This document shows, one piece after another, positions 32,575-42,763 of a stretch of 64,000 bases of DNA. Below the pieces are notes generated by a model that saw only the letters and a list, made by a program, of their open reading frames with translations, had not been told where the DNA came from and did not search any database. Within the stretch, counting starts at the first letter, position 1; each line of letters starts with the position of its first letter. Origin of the DNA: Kribbella monticola (GTDB lineage: Bacteria; Actinomycetota; Actinomycetes; Propionibacteriales; Kribbellaceae); assembly GCF_003261635.1 (NCBI RefSeq), contig NZ_QFXK01000035.1:62001-126000 (forward strand). The letters are read 5' to 3'. Both the position numbers and the translations under genes were made by a program.

Positions 32575-33623
32575 ATGAGTGATACCGCCCCGGTCAATAC
32601 CCGACGGGAATCGAAGCCAGGAAAGGCTCGCACCAGCTTCAACGAGGGGACGGCCCGGCTCGCTGCGGTTCTGTTGTCGCCGACGCTGATCGTGCTTGCC
32701 TTGGTGGTGCTGTACCCGATCGTCTCCGCGCTACGAGAGTCGCTCTACACCAGTGGGACCAAACTCGACGCGAACGGCTTCGTCGTGAAGGGTTCGACGT
32801 TCGTCGGACTCGACAACTACGCGGCCATCTTCAAGGGCGACACCGGTCACCGGTTCTGGACCGCGTTCTACAACACGACCTTCTTCACGGTCACCTGCGT
32901 CGTGCTGGAGACCGTGCTCGGCGTCGCGATGGCGTTGATCATGCACAAGGCGTTCAAGGGCCGCTCGATCGTCCGGGCCAGCATCCTGGTGCCCTGGGCC
33001 ATCCCGACCGTGGTGTCAGCCCTGCTGTGGAAGTGGATTTTTCAGGCCGACGGCATCGCCAACAACATCCTGGGGACCCAGATCCTGTGGTCCACCGACG
33101 GCTGGCAGGCAAAGCTGTCGGTGATTGTGGCCGACACCTGGAAGACGGCACCGTTCATCGGGTTGCTCGTACTCGCGGGTCTGCAGACGATCCCGGCGGA
33201 GGTCTACGAGGCGGCGAAGGTGGACGGCGCGAGCGTGCTGCAGACGTTCCGCCGGATCACGTTGCCGCTGGTGCGACCTGCGCTGCTGGTCGCGGTGCTC
33301 TTCCGGATCCTGGACACGCTGCGCATCTTCGACCTGCCGTTCGTCCTGGTCGGGCCGCACAAAGGCTCGGTCGAGACGCTGTCGATGCTCGGCTATGACG
33401 AGGCGTTCAACACCAGATACGGGCCGGCCGCGGCGTACGCGACCGTCTTGTTCCTGTATGTCGCGGCCGTGGCCTATGTGTTCGTGAAGCTTCTCGGTGC
33501 CGACGTGATCGGTGAAGCCCGGGCGAAGAAGCCGGGCGGCGGCAGCCGCAGGCAACGTAAGCGGGCCGCGGCGCTTGCCGCTGCGCCCCAGGCCGGCCTG
33601 ACCAGCGTAGGAGGTGGGGTCTG

Positions 33624-33624
<1 letters not shown>
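32575..33624 (+). CDS. ABC sugar transporter permease (MalF-like)
   Basis: A 349-residue inner-membrane protein with about 6 hydrophobic segments. The EAA loop that contacts the ATPase is EVYEAAKVDGASVLQTFRRITLP near 210. A strong AAAAGGAGG site 6 bases before the ATG sets the start; the frame itself is open 25 codons further upstream. It overlaps the second permease by TGATG, so the two form a translationally coupled permease pair. Confidence 0.93.
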
Positions 33625-34510
<886 letters not shown>

Positions 34511-34521
<11 letters not shown>

Positions 34522-34551
34522 CTGGGTGCAGCAGTCCCAGCCCGCCCAGGC
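34511..34551 (+). terminator. Terminator of the sugar ABC operon
   Basis: GCCTGGGCGGGCTGGG (34511-34526) and CCCAGCCCGCCCAGGC (34536-34551) are perfectly complementary over 16 bp with a 9-base loop, starting 2 bases after the permease stop. The following TTGCAACAACG has only a weak T content. Confidence 0.8.
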
Positions 34552-34649
34552 TTGCAACAACGTGCAATTGCAGGCGGTGGCGTTGACCGAGCGACTAGAC
34601 CCTCGCGACTGTTGGCGATGACATTGTTTCATCGCTGGGAGGGCAGTCA

Positions 34650-35114
34650 GTGAAAGTCAAACTGTTGATTGCGGGGGCGGTATTACTGGCTTCGGTCGGA
34701 GTCGCGGGCCAAGCGCAGGCGGCGACTTCGCCCCACGCTCCGGTCGCGCCCAGCGCGGCACAGGCCGCTGGTGCTTGCTGGGGAGAGGTGTACGCGCCGC
34801 ACATCACCACAAATCCGCCGAGCTACCGGACATTGATCGACGCCGGCGCGAAGCAGTACTGCACCGGCGAATTTCTTCAGCAGAAGGTACGAGTCGCATT
34901 AGAGAAGCTCGACTACTACGGTCACTATGGTCTGGTCTCCTATCGCGACAGTGCTGCTACGACCGGTTACGCCAACTACTCTGGTCTTTCGGTCGATTGT
35001 GCGACCAATGGATCCGGTACCTATCGGTCCCGCGGGTCCGGCACGGTATGGCTGTACTCAGGTCAGCCCATCACCCGGACTAAGTACACCTCCGGTGTCG
35101 CGATCAGGTGCTGA
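34650..35114 (+). CDS. Small secreted protein of unknown function
   Basis: A 154-residue protein with a classical signal peptide (MKVKLLIAGAVLLASVGVAGQAQA, cleavage near 24-25). The mature part of about 130 residues has four cysteines (ACWGEV, YCTGEF, VDCATN and the C-terminal IRC), which suits two disulfides. It is rich in Tyr, Gly and Ser. I know no family. The GTG start is set by GGGAGGG 7 bases upstream. By eye its G+C content is clearly lower than its neighbours', which fits recent acquisition. Confidence 0.75.
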   Translation: MKVKLLIAGAVLLASVGVAGQAQAATSPHAPVAPSAAQAAGACWGEVYAPHITTNPPSYRTLIDAGAKQYCTGEFLQQKVRVALEKLDYYGHYGLVSYRDSAATTGYANYSGLSVDCATNGSGTYRSRGSGTVWLYSGQPITRTKYTSGVAIRC

Positions 35115-35155
35115 GTAGAGTCGATGTCGCCGTCAGAGTTGCCTAGGAGGGCCGT

Positions 35156-35764
35156 GTGACCACTGCAAGGTGGGAGATGCGCTGGGGACCGGGAGTCGAT
35201 GACGATCCGCCTTTCCACGACTCGCCGCATCTGCGGGGCCAGGCAGGCTGGTGGTCTTCGACCCAGCAGCTCCGCGTGCGGCTGCGTGGGGACGAGTTCT
35301 GGTACCGCGTCTGGCGGACGGCGTCCGGGCGGCTCAGAGTCGAGACGGACACCGGTGACCAGCTTTTGATCCGGACCGGCGAGTGGGCTTACCTGGATTT
35401 CGTCGACGGAGTGCCGGTGCGGATTTCTTTGGACGGTCCGATCCCGACCAGCCGCGAGGTCGGCGTACTGGTCGGTGTGATGGACGCTGTGGAATCCTTC
35501 GTCGGCGCGTTCGGGTGGCTCGGCCTCGGTGAGGATCTCCGGTGGCAAGAACATGAGTCTTTCGACATCACCGTCGGGCGGACGGCGCTTGTGCTGACCA
35601 GCTCCGGTGCCGGAGATGTCGAGATTTCCATCGACCGTGCGACCGGCCAGGTGCTACGGCTGTCGGCACCTGGCACCGAGATCTCGGTCGAGCAAATGGA
35701 AGAGCTTTCGGTGACGGACAACAGCATGTTCGACTGGCACGGTGATTGGCGCGAGCCGACCTGA
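35156..35764 (+). CDS. Hypothetical protein, 202 residues
   Basis: An unrecognised cytosolic-looking protein, rich in Trp and acidic residues (pI clearly low), with no signal peptide or membrane segment. The start WEMRWGPGVDDDPPFHDSPHLRG and mid-part VRISLDGPIPTSREVGVLVGVMD suggest a compact beta-rich fold, perhaps an immunity-like or SMI1-like protein, but no signature is clear. The gene begins 41 bases after the secreted protein and ends exactly where the repeat of the permease 3' end begins. An effector/immunity relationship with the preceding secreted protein is only a guess. Confidence 0.6.
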   Translation: MTTARWEMRWGPGVDDDPPFHDSPHLRGQAGWWSSTQQLRVRLRGDEFWYRVWRTASGRLRVETDTGDQLLIRTGEWAYLDFVDGVPVRISLDGPIPTSREVGVLVGVMDAVESFVGAFGWLGLGEDLRWQEHESFDITVGRTALVLTSSGAGDVEISIDRATGQVLRLSAPGTEISVEQMEELSVTDNSMFDWHGDWREPT

Positions 35765-35807
35765 GCCGGCCTGACCGCGGGCGGCGTGAAGTAGTGGTCC
35801 GGGCGGC
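35765..35807 (+). repeat. Repeat copy B: remnant of a MalG-like 3' end
   Basis: It reads AGLTAGGVK, a stop, then gtccgggcgg, matching copy A at 34479-34521 with about six mismatches. It includes the permease stop codon and the first arm of the terminator, but no permease body lies upstream; instead it abuts the stop of the 202-residue orphan. It is therefore a remnant of a duplicated or inserted segment. Confidence 0.65.
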
Positions 35808-35839
35808 GTAAGGTCGCAGACGACACCCGGAGGTGTGAA

Positions 35840-35971
35840 ATGAGCTACGGAGACGAGCGGAACCGGCGCGATCGCGAAGACCGGGACCGCCGGGACCGCG
35901 AGGAGCAGGACCGCCGGGACCGTGAGGAACGGGACCGTCGTGATCGCGAAGACCGGGACCGCCGGCGCTGA
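35840..35971 (+). CDS. 43-residue charged microprotein of octad repeats
   Basis: The ORF runs ATG to TGA over 44 codons with GGAGG six bases before the ATG. After MSYGDERN it is built only of Arg, Asp, Glu and one Gln, in octads of the type DRRDREEQ (four copies plus a half). Each octad is about 24 bp at DNA level. Opposite charges are spaced so that it could form a stable single alpha-helix. Evidence for expression: the strong ribosome-binding site, clean start and stop, and an immediately following strong terminator. I know no family. It could be a regulator or stress protein, or a relic of a longer charged protein. Confidence 0.65.
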   Translation: MSYGDERNRRDREDRDRRDREEQDRRDREERDRRDREDRDRRR

Positions 35972-35984
35972 GCGAAGGACACCG

Positions 35985-36021
35985 GGAGGCCGGGGCCGAC
36001 AAGCCCCGGCCTCCTTTCGTT
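35985..36021 (+). terminator. Terminator of the microprotein gene
   Basis: GGAGGCCGGGGC (35985-35996) and GCCCCGGCCTCC (36003-36014) form a perfect 12-bp stem with a 6-base loop, followed by TTTCGTTG. It lies 14 bases after the microprotein stop and ends just before the convergent GH13 stop. Confidence 0.85.
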
Positions 36022-36022
36022 G

Positions 36023-37663
36023 TCAGACCTTCAGCCAGGCGGTGGCGTCGGCGGGCAGTTTGCCGTCGGCCAGCGGCTCGCTCGACAGCAGTACTTCGGC
36101 GTCGGCGGGCAGGTCGATCGGGCCGGCGCCCAGGTTCACCACGCACCGGAAGCCCGGCTCTCGGGTGAACGAGAGAACCCCGGCCGGAGCGTCCGCGTCC
36201 CAGCTGAGCCGGCCTTCGCCGAGTGCTTCCTCAGCCCGCCGGATCCGCAGCGCCGCCTTGTACAGCGAGAGGTGGCTGTCCGGGTCGGCCGCCTCGGCCT
36301 CGGCGGTCAGCGGAGCCCAGTCGGCCGGCTGCGGCAGCCACGGCTGCCCGTCACCGCTGCCGAACCCGTACGGCGGTTCGCTGCCGCTCCACGGAATCGG
36401 CACCCGGCAACCGTCGCGACCGCGCACGGTGTGCCCCGACCGCTCCCAGGTCGGATCGTCCAGTACCTCTTCCGGCAGGTCCTCGACCTCGGGCAGACCG
36501 AGCTCGTCGCCCTGGTAGATGTACGCACCACCGGGAAGCGCGAGCTCGAGCAACGCGGCCGCGCGGGCCCGGCGCCGGCCGAGTTCGAGATCCGTCGGGA
36601 CCACACCGGCGCCCTCGAGAGCCTCCCGCTGGTCGCGGCCGTAGCGGGTGCGGTGCCGGATGGTGTCGTGGTTGCTCAGCACCCAGGTCGCCGGTGCGCC
36701 GACGGCCCACAGGTTCTCGGTGGTGTGGTCGATCACCTCCCGGAGTTCCTTGGCGTCCCAGGCACACCGCAGTACGTCGAAGTTGAACGCGGAGTGCAAC
36801 TCGTGGGGTCGCACGTACTGCGCCAGTCGCTCGGCCGGCGACAACCAGGCTTCGGCGACGAACACGCGCGGGCCTTGCGGCGTATCGGCGTACTCGTCCG
36901 CGATCGCGCGCCAGCGCTCGTGGATCTTGTGCACCCCGGGCTGGTCGTAGAAGGGGTTGCCGACGTACTTCTCCCGGGTCGGCTCACCGTCGCGCAGCGG
37001 TACGTCGGGGAGCGTGGGGTCCTTGGCCATCGAGTCGGCCACGTCGATCCGGAAGCCGTCGATGCCGCGGTCGAACCAGAACCGCAGGATCGAGTCGAAC
37101 TCGGCGATCACGTCGGGATGGTCCCAGTTCCAGTCCGGCTGGGAGATGTCGAACAGGTGCAGGTACCACTGCCCGTCCTCGATCTGCTGCCAGGCCGGCC
37201 CACCGAACGCGGCCGGCCAGTTGGTCGGCGGCAGGCCGCCCTCCTTGCCGTCGCGGAACCAGAACCGGTCGCGTTCCGGCGACCCCTTGCCGGCGGCCAG
37301 CGCGGCCTTGAACCACGGGTGCTCCCACGAGCAGTGGTTCGGTACCAGGTCGATCAGGATCCGGATCCCGAGCGCGTGCGCCTCCGCGATCAGCGCGTCC
37401 GCGTCGGCCAGCGTGCCGAACTCCGGGTTGATGTCGCGGTAGTCGGACACGTCGTAGCCGCCGTCGAGCAGCGGGGACGGGTACCACGGGCTGATCCAGA
37501 TCGCGTCGATGCCCAGGTCGGCCAGGTACGGCAGCCGGGCCCGGATCCCGTTCACGTCGCCCGTCCCGTCACCGTCCGCGTCGGCGAACGACCGCGGGTA
37601 CACCTGGTACACGACGGCGCTGCGCCACCAGTCGTCAACTGGTCTGCTCGCTTGTTCAGTCAT
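36023..37663 (-). CDS. GH13 alpha-glucosidase (oligo-1,6-glucosidase type)
   Basis: A 546-residue cytoplasmic amylase-family enzyme. (beta/alpha)8 signatures: DLVPNH near 105-110, nucleophile Asp207 in GIDGFRIDVADS, acid/base Glu in VFVAEAWLSPAE, and WVLSNHDTIRH. The start region WWRSAVVYQVYPRSFADADGDGTGD and a C-terminal small beta domain match alpha-glucosidases that split maltose or isomaltose oligomers. It would process sugars brought in by the upstream ABC importer, although it is on the opposite strand. MTEQASRP at 37663 is the usual start; the open frame upstream is not coding. Confidence 0.94.
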   Translation of the reverse strand: MTEQASRPVDDWWRSAVVYQVYPRSFADADGDGTGDVNGIRARLPYLADLGIDAIWISPWYPSPLLDGGYDVSDYRDINPEFGTLADADALIAEAHALGIRILIDLVPNHCSWEHPWFKAALAAGKGSPERDRFWFRDGKEGGLPPTNWPAAFGGPAWQQIEDGQWYLHLFDISQPDWNWDHPDVIAEFDSILRFWFDRGIDGFRIDVADSMAKDPTLPDVPLRDGEPTREKYVGNPFYDQPGVHKIHERWRAIADEYADTPQGPRVFVAEAWLSPAERLAQYVRPHELHSAFNFDVLRCAWDAKELREVIDHTTENLWAVGAPATWVLSNHDTIRHRTRYGRDQREALEGAGVVPTDLELGRRRARAAALLELALPGGAYIYQGDELGLPEVEDLPEEVLDDPTWERSGHTVRGRDGCRVPIPWSGSEPPYGFGSGDGQPWLPQPADWAPLTAEAEAADPDSHLSLYKAALRIRRAEEALGEGRLSWDADAPAGVLSFTREPGFRCVVNLGAGPIDLPADAEVLLSSEPLADGKLPADATAWLKV

Positions 37664-37865
37664 GGCATCCAGCCTTTCACGCGCCCGCAAGTGGGCTGTG
37701 ACAGTCGTCTCAGCGCGTACCCCGACTGTCGCCGCGGTGGTGGAGGTGGCTAGTCTCAGGCAACGGAACGCGCCGGCGACCGTGCCCCAGCACACCTTTT
37801 CGTGCACCGCAACAGTCACCTGTCGTCGCGGCCCACCCCGAACAGGCGAGAGAGGGACCACAGTC

Positions 37866-39038
37866 GTGGATCTGATGGAGTACCAGGCGAAGACTGTCTT
37901 CGCCAAGCACGGTGTGCGGACGACGGTCGGTGAGGTCGTCACCACGCCCGAGGAAGCCCGCGCCGCAGCCGAGAAGATCGGTGGCAAGGTGGTCGTCAAG
38001 GCCCAGGTGCTGACCGGTGGCCGGGGCAAGGCAGGCGGCGTCAAGCTCGCCTCCTCACCCGACGAGGCCGAAGAGCACGCCCGTGCGATCCTCGGCCTGG
38101 ACATCAAGGGCCACGTGGTCCGGACGCTGAACATCGTCCCGGCCGCCGCGATCGCCGAGGAGTACTACTTCTCCTTCCTGATCGACCGGGCCAACCGCAA
38201 CTACCTGTGCATCGCCTCCGCCGCCGGCGGGATGGAGATCGAGGAGGTCGCGCACACGAACCCCGACGCGGTCGCCAAGATCTCGATCGACCCGGCGACC
38301 GGTGTCGACGAGGCGAAGGCCCGCGAGATCGCCGAGCAAGCCGGCTACCCGGCCGACGTGCTCGATGTCGCGGCGGTCGAGATCGCCAAGCTGTACCAGG
38401 TCTTCGTCACCGAGGACGCCTCGCTGGTCGAGGTGAACCCGCTGGTCAAGCTGGCCGACGGCTCCATGGAAGCCCTCGACGGCAAGGTCACCCTGGACGA
38501 GAACGCGGACTTCCGGCACCCCGAGCACGCCGCCTTCGCGGACACCTCGGCCGAGGACCCGCTGGAGGCGAAGGCCAAGGCCAAGGGCCTCAACTACGTG
38601 AAGCTCGACGGTTCGGTCGGCATCATCGGCAACGGCGCCGGGCTCGTGATGAGCACGCTGGACGTCGTGGCGTACGCCGGTGAGGAGTTCGGCGGCGTCA
38701 AGCCGGCCAACTTCCTCGACATCGGTGGCGGCGCCTCGGCCGAGGTGATGGCGAACGGCCTGGAGATCATCATCTCCGACCCGCAGGTGGAGAGCGTCTT
38801 CGTCAACGTCTTCGGCGGTATCACCGCCTGTGACGCGGTCGCCAACGGCATCGTGCAGGCCTTCGAGCTGCTCGCCGGCCGCGACGAGCACGTGAGCAAG
38901 CCGCTGGTCGTCCGGCTGGACGGCAACAACGCCGAGGAGGGTCGCCAGATCCTCGACAACGCCGGCCTGGCCGGTCTCGAGCGCGTGGACACGATGGACG
39001 GCGCGGCCAAGCGGGCCGCCGAGCTGGCAGCGAAGTAA
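37866..39038 (+). CDS. sucC: Succinyl-CoA synthetase (ADP/GDP-forming) subunit beta
   Basis: A 390-residue ATP-grasp protein that starts DLMEYQAKTVFAKHGV like other SucC. ATP-grasp residues are in VVVKAQVLTGGRGKAGGVKLA near 42 and the phosphate-binding part in VVNPL-like VEVNPLVKLADG and GNGAGLVMSTLD. With sucD it makes succinate and ATP or GTP from succinyl-CoA in the citric acid cycle. The GTG start fits the family N-terminus; 12 bases separate it from sucD. Confidence 0.97.
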   Translation: MDLMEYQAKTVFAKHGVRTTVGEVVTTPEEARAAAEKIGGKVVVKAQVLTGGRGKAGGVKLASSPDEAEEHARAILGLDIKGHVVRTLNIVPAAAIAEEYYFSFLIDRANRNYLCIASAAGGMEIEEVAHTNPDAVAKISIDPATGVDEAKAREIAEQAGYPADVLDVAAVEIAKLYQVFVTEDASLVEVNPLVKLADGSMEALDGKVTLDENADFRHPEHAAFADTSAEDPLEAKAKAKGLNYVKLDGSVGIIGNGAGLVMSTLDVVAYAGEEFGGVKPANFLDIGGGASAEVMANGLEIIISDPQVESVFVNVFGGITACDAVANGIVQAFELLAGRDEHVSKPLVVRLDGNNAEEGRQILDNAGLAGLERVDTMDGAAKRAAELAAK

Positions 39039-39050
39039 GGGACAACGGAC

Positions 39051-39956
39051 ATGTCGATCTTCCTCACCAAGGACAGCAAGGTCATCGTCCAGGGCATGAC
39101 CGGCTCCGAGGGCACCAAGCACACCACCCGGATGCTTGCCTCCGGCACCAACATCGTCGGCGGCGTGACGCCCGGCAAGGGCGGCCAGTCAGTTCAATTC
39201 CCAGCTTTCGACGGCCAAGACACTGCGATCTCGGTCTTCGGGTCGGTCGCCGAGGCCGTCAAGGAGACCGGCGCGGACGTGTCGGTCGTCTTCGTGCCGC
39301 CGAAGTTCACCAAGGGCGCGGTCTTCGAGGCCATCGACGCCGGCGTCGCGCTGGTCGTCGTGATCACCGAAGGCGTCCCGGTGCACGACACCGCCGAGTT
39401 CTTCGCGCACGCGCAGGCGTCCGGCACGACCCGGATCATCGGCCCGAACTGCCCGGGCATCATCACCCCGGGTGAGTCCAACGTCGGCATCATCCCGGCC
39501 AGCATCGCGGGTGCGGGCCGGATCGGTCTGGTGTCGAAGTCGGGCACGCTGACCTACCAGATGATGTACGAGCTGCGCGACTTCGGGTTCTCCACGGCGA
39601 TCGGGATCGGTGGCGACCCGATCATCGGGACGACCCACATCGACGCGCTGCGGGCGTTCCAGGACGACCCGGACACCGACGCGATCGTGATGATCGGTGA
39701 GATCGGTGGCGACGCCGAGGAGCGGGCGGCCGCGTTCATCAAGGAGAACGTGACCAAGCCGGTCGTCGGCTATGTCGCGGGCTTCACCGCACCCGAGGGC
39801 AAGACGATGGGCCACGCCGGCGCCATCGTGTCCGGTTCCTCCGGTACGGCGGCCGCCAAGCAGGAGGCCCTCGAGGCCGTCGGCGTCAAGGTCGGCAAGA
39901 CGCCGTCCGAGACGGCCAACCTGATGCGCGCGATCATGCAGGACCTGAGCAAGTAG
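39051..39956 (+). CDS. sucD: Succinyl-CoA synthetase subunit alpha
   Basis: A 301-residue protein. CoA-binding Rossmann motif: VIVQGMTGSEGTKHT near 13. The phosphorylated histidine is in GKTMGHAGAIVSGSSGTA, and the second power helix region is GDPIIGTTHIDAL. It partners SucC. An 11-base gap to sucC and a single strong terminator after it define a two-gene operon in the pcrA-to-purH backbone. Confidence 0.97.
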   Translation: MSIFLTKDSKVIVQGMTGSEGTKHTTRMLASGTNIVGGVTPGKGGQSVQFPAFDGQDTAISVFGSVAEAVKETGADVSVVFVPPKFTKGAVFEAIDAGVALVVVITEGVPVHDTAEFFAHAQASGTTRIIGPNCPGIITPGESNVGIIPASIAGAGRIGLVSKSGTLTYQMMYELRDFGFSTAIGIGGDPIIGTTHIDALRAFQDDPDTDAIVMIGEIGGDAEERAAAFIKENVTKPVVGYVAGFTAPEGKTMGHAGAIVSGSSGTAAAKQEALEAVGVKVGKTPSETANLMRAIMQDLSK

Positions 39957-39973
39957 TACGCAGTACACAACAG

Positions 39974-40004
39974 CGGCCCCGGGATTCCCGGGGCCGTTCT
40001 TGTT
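39974..40004 (+). terminator. Terminator of the sucCD operon
   Basis: CGGCCCCGGG (39974-39983) and CCCGGGGCCG (39987-39996) form a perfect 10-bp stem with a 3-base loop, followed by TTCTTGTTT, a classical intrinsic terminator. Confidence 0.9.
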
Positions 40005-40016
40005 TGCCCGAAGGAT

Positions 40017-41345
40017 TTACTTGTACGCCGTGCAGCGCTCGGCGGCACGGACGAGCACGTCGGCGAAGGCGCTGTCGCTGATGTCGAGGTTCTTCAGCAC
40101 CGGGAAGAGGATGTAGACCGCGTTCGACCCGTTGGAGGCGATCCCGATCCGGTAGGTGAAGACCTTGCCGCCGCCGGTGTCGTACGCCGCCCGCCAGGCC
40201 TCGCCCTTGATCGTGCCGACCGAGATCGTGTTCGTCGTCTTCACCTTCACGGCGTCGGAGGTCGCCTTGGCGCAACTGTCCACGTTCTTGCGGATCGCGG
40301 TGACGAAGGCGGTCGCCGCCGTCGCATTGGCATAGCTCGACACCGTCTCGTCCAGACCGAACTCGGTCGGTACGTCGGCGTCCGGCGTCACGTAGGTGAG
40401 CGACTTGTACCCCGTCGCCTTCGCCTTCTTCAGGTCGATCTTCTCGCAGCCGGTGCCGGCCCGGGTCGTGGTGCTCGCGCTCACCCAGGGCTTGTTCACC
40501 GATGTCAGCACGGGCAGGTCGATCGGCGCCATGAAGCCGGCCGACTCGTTGCTCGGGAGCAGCGCGGGTGTCGCGGTCGGCGTACCGGTCGTGCAGTTGG
40601 CGCCGGGTTGGTCGCAGATCCGCTTCAGCCCGGCGCCCGCAGTACTGAGCACGCCGTCGGGTTTGGGTACTGCGGTGCCCGCGCTGTCGTGTTCGAGCAC
40701 CATCGTGGCCTGGCCGGCCGTGGTCACCGAGATGGTCTTGTAGTTGCTGGTCTTCTCGCCGGTCGGCTGGCCGAAGACCGCGACGATGCCGCGCTCGCCG
40801 AGCCCGGTGGTGGTGTAGCTGGCGATCAGGCGCACCTGCGGCGTGAGGCAGCCGCTGAGCCAGCCGGTGATCGTCGCGTAGGTCTTGTCCGCCGCGCCGG
40901 AGTCGTTCGAGACCTCGACGTACTGGACCGCGGACTCCTTGGTGGCCGCGTTGCGGAAGGTGCGGACCCAGGTCCGGATGCCGGCCGGGTCGGCGAAGCG
41001 TTGCGGCTGGCAGACGAACGACTTGTCCGGCGCGGTGCTGCCGTCGGCGGTGGCAGCGATCGCCCACGCCCCGGCCGGGCTCAGCGACTTGGCGGTCGGA
41101 ACGTCGATCAGCGACTTCGGATCGGACAGCAGATCGGCGGACTTGTCGTCGCCGGTACCGGCCTTGGAGCCGGGGGAGTCGCCACCACCGAACGCGTTGA
41201 CGGCGGCGATGCCACCGCCACCGACCAGGATCAGGACAGCCGCGCCGGCGCCGATCAGCTGGTTACGGCGGCGGGCCTGCGCCCGGCGTGCCTGCCGAGC
41301 CGCGGCACGACTACCGCCGCGTGGCGCGCGGTGGGAACCCGACAC
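40017..41345 (-). CDS. Membrane-anchored extracytoplasmic protein of unknown function
   Basis: A 442-residue protein. A very basic N-terminus (RAAARQARRAQARRRN) is followed by one membrane segment near 29-48 (QLIGAGAAVLILVGGGGIAAV) and a Gly/Ser/Asp spacer. The large extracytoplasmic part has two similar halves of alpha/beta character with paired cysteines (KSFVCQPQRF...WLSGCLTP and TGCEKIDL...NVDSCAKA). It recalls PknH-like extracellular sensor domains, but I do not assign it. The GTG at 41345 with AGGAGG 10 bases upstream is preferred over the longer open frame. Confidence 0.75.
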   Translation of the reverse strand: MSGSHRAPRGGSRAAARQARRAQARRRNQLIGAGAAVLILVGGGGIAAVNAFGGGDSPGSKAGTGDDKSADLLSDPKSLIDVPTAKSLSPAGAWAIAATADGSTAPDKSFVCQPQRFADPAGIRTWVRTFRNAATKESAVQYVEVSNDSGAADKTYATITGWLSGCLTPQVRLIASYTTTGLGERGIVAVFGQPTGEKTSNYKTISVTTAGQATMVLEHDSAGTAVPKPDGVLSTAGAGLKRICDQPGANCTTGTPTATPALLPSNESAGFMAPIDLPVLTSVNKPWVSASTTTRAGTGCEKIDLKKAKATGYKSLTYVTPDADVPTEFGLDETVSSYANATAATAFVTAIRKNVDSCAKATSDAVKVKTTNTISVGTIKGEAWRAAYDTGGGKVFTYRIGIASNGSNAVYILFPVLKNLDISDSAFADVLVRAAERCTAYK

Positions 41346-41487
41346 TCGCTCTCGACCTCCTGACTGATTCCGCCCGACGGTACCCGGTGGCCCGGCATAC
41401 ACCCGGAGAGCCAGCCTGCCGAAGTCTTCCATACCTCGGCGTGTCCGCACGAGCGGTCCCCTCTCCGCGGGCGACGATGGAGCTCAG

Positions 41488-42753
41488 ATGACCGACATGC
41501 TGAGCCGCCCAGGCAGCCGTGACGGCGGATCCCCGCAGCCGCCCGACCCGTCCGTCGCCGCACCGACGAAACCGGTGCTGCTGTCGGCCGTGATCGGCGC
41601 CGGCGCCTGCCTGCTGACCGGTCTGCTGGCGTGTGCCGCGGTCGCGGTCATCGGCTGGCTCGCGGCCTCCTTCGGCGGCGCCTCCGGGGCCGTCCGCGCC
41701 GGTGCCACGGTGTGGCTGGTCGCCCACAAAGCCGGTGCGACGTTCGGTGGCGGCTCTGTGACGATCGCTCCGCTCGGGCTGACCCTGTTCCTGGGCTGGT
41801 GCCTGTACCGCGCCGGCCGGTTCACCGCCCGGGTCAGTGGGGCCGACAAGACCGGCGAGCTGGCCGTCGCTTCCGGAGCTCTCGCGGTCACCTACGGGCT
41901 TGGTGCGCTGATCATTGCCCTGCTGACGTCGGACAACACCGTCAAGGTGTCGCCCGTGTCGGCGTTCCTCGGCGCTGCCACTCTGGCGATCGTGGCCGGC
42001 ACGGCTGGGGTCCTGGTGGAGTCAGGTGCCGCAGCGGACATCGCCGATGCGACCCCGACCGGCCTGCGTGACGCAGTACCAGCTGCTGCCGCCGCAGTAC
42101 TCACAGTGATCGCCACTGCCTCACTCCTGTACGCCGTGATCCTGGCGATCCACTTCTCGCGGGTCACCTCGATGCTGGAGCTCCTGGACGCTGGCGTGGT
42201 CGGCTCGGTCGTACTGTTCGCGCTCTGCCTGATGCTGCTGCCCAACGTCCTGCTGTACGTCGTGGCGTTCGTCGCCGGCCCTGGCTTCCAGCTCGGCGTG
42301 GGGACGTCGGTCGCACCGACCGGCGTCGTGGTGGGGAATCTTCCCGCGCTGCCGCTGCTGGCCGCAGTACCGGCTGACGGTGCTACGTCGACGTACCTGC
42401 TCGTGCTGACTGCTGTGGTGCCACTGGCCGCCGGTGTGGTCGCTGGGCTGGTGATCACGCGGCGCGGGCTGAAGACGGTGGAGGCCGAGGCGCTCGGATG
42501 GGACGCCTTCGCGCTGCGAGGGGCGATCGCGGCCCTGCTCGGCGGAATCGCACTGCTCGTGCTGATGGTGCTCGCGGGCGGAGCGGCCGGACCGGGCCGG
42601 ATGGCCGAGGTGGGCATCCCGGGCGCGATTCCGGCGGCCGGGGTGCTGACGGCCGGGATGGCGATCGGCGCGGCGATCACGGCCGGTGTCGTCGCGGCCC
42701 GGCGTCCCGCGGTACCGGAGGCCGACACCGGGCCCGGTGACCTCGAACGATAG
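41488..42753 (+). CDS. PerM-like polytopic membrane protein (DUF6350)
   Basis: A 421-residue protein with about 10 hydrophobic segments separated by short loops and a polar N-terminus of 30 residues. Its place directly before purN and purH is that of PerM (Rv0955) of mycobacteria, a membrane protein linked to cell division and magnesium-limited growth. The assignment rests on position, length and membrane topology rather than a clear motif. Confidence 0.8.
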   Translation: MTDMLSRPGSRDGGSPQPPDPSVAAPTKPVLLSAVIGAGACLLTGLLACAAVAVIGWLAASFGGASGAVRAGATVWLVAHKAGATFGGGSVTIAPLGLTLFLGWCLYRAGRFTARVSGADKTGELAVASGALAVTYGLGALIIALLTSDNTVKVSPVSAFLGAATLAIVAGTAGVLVESGAAADIADATPTGLRDAVPAAAAAVLTVIATASLLYAVILAIHFSRVTSMLELLDAGVVGSVVLFALCLMLLPNVLLYVVAFVAGPGFQLGVGTSVAPTGVVVGNLPALPLLAAVPADGATSTYLLVLTAVVPLAAGVVAGLVITRRGLKTVEAEALGWDAFALRGAIAALLGGIALLVLMVLAGGAAGPGRMAEVGIPGAIPAAGVLTAGMAIGAAITAGVVAARRPAVPEADTGPGDLER

Positions 42754-42763
42754 GGTTTGCCGG

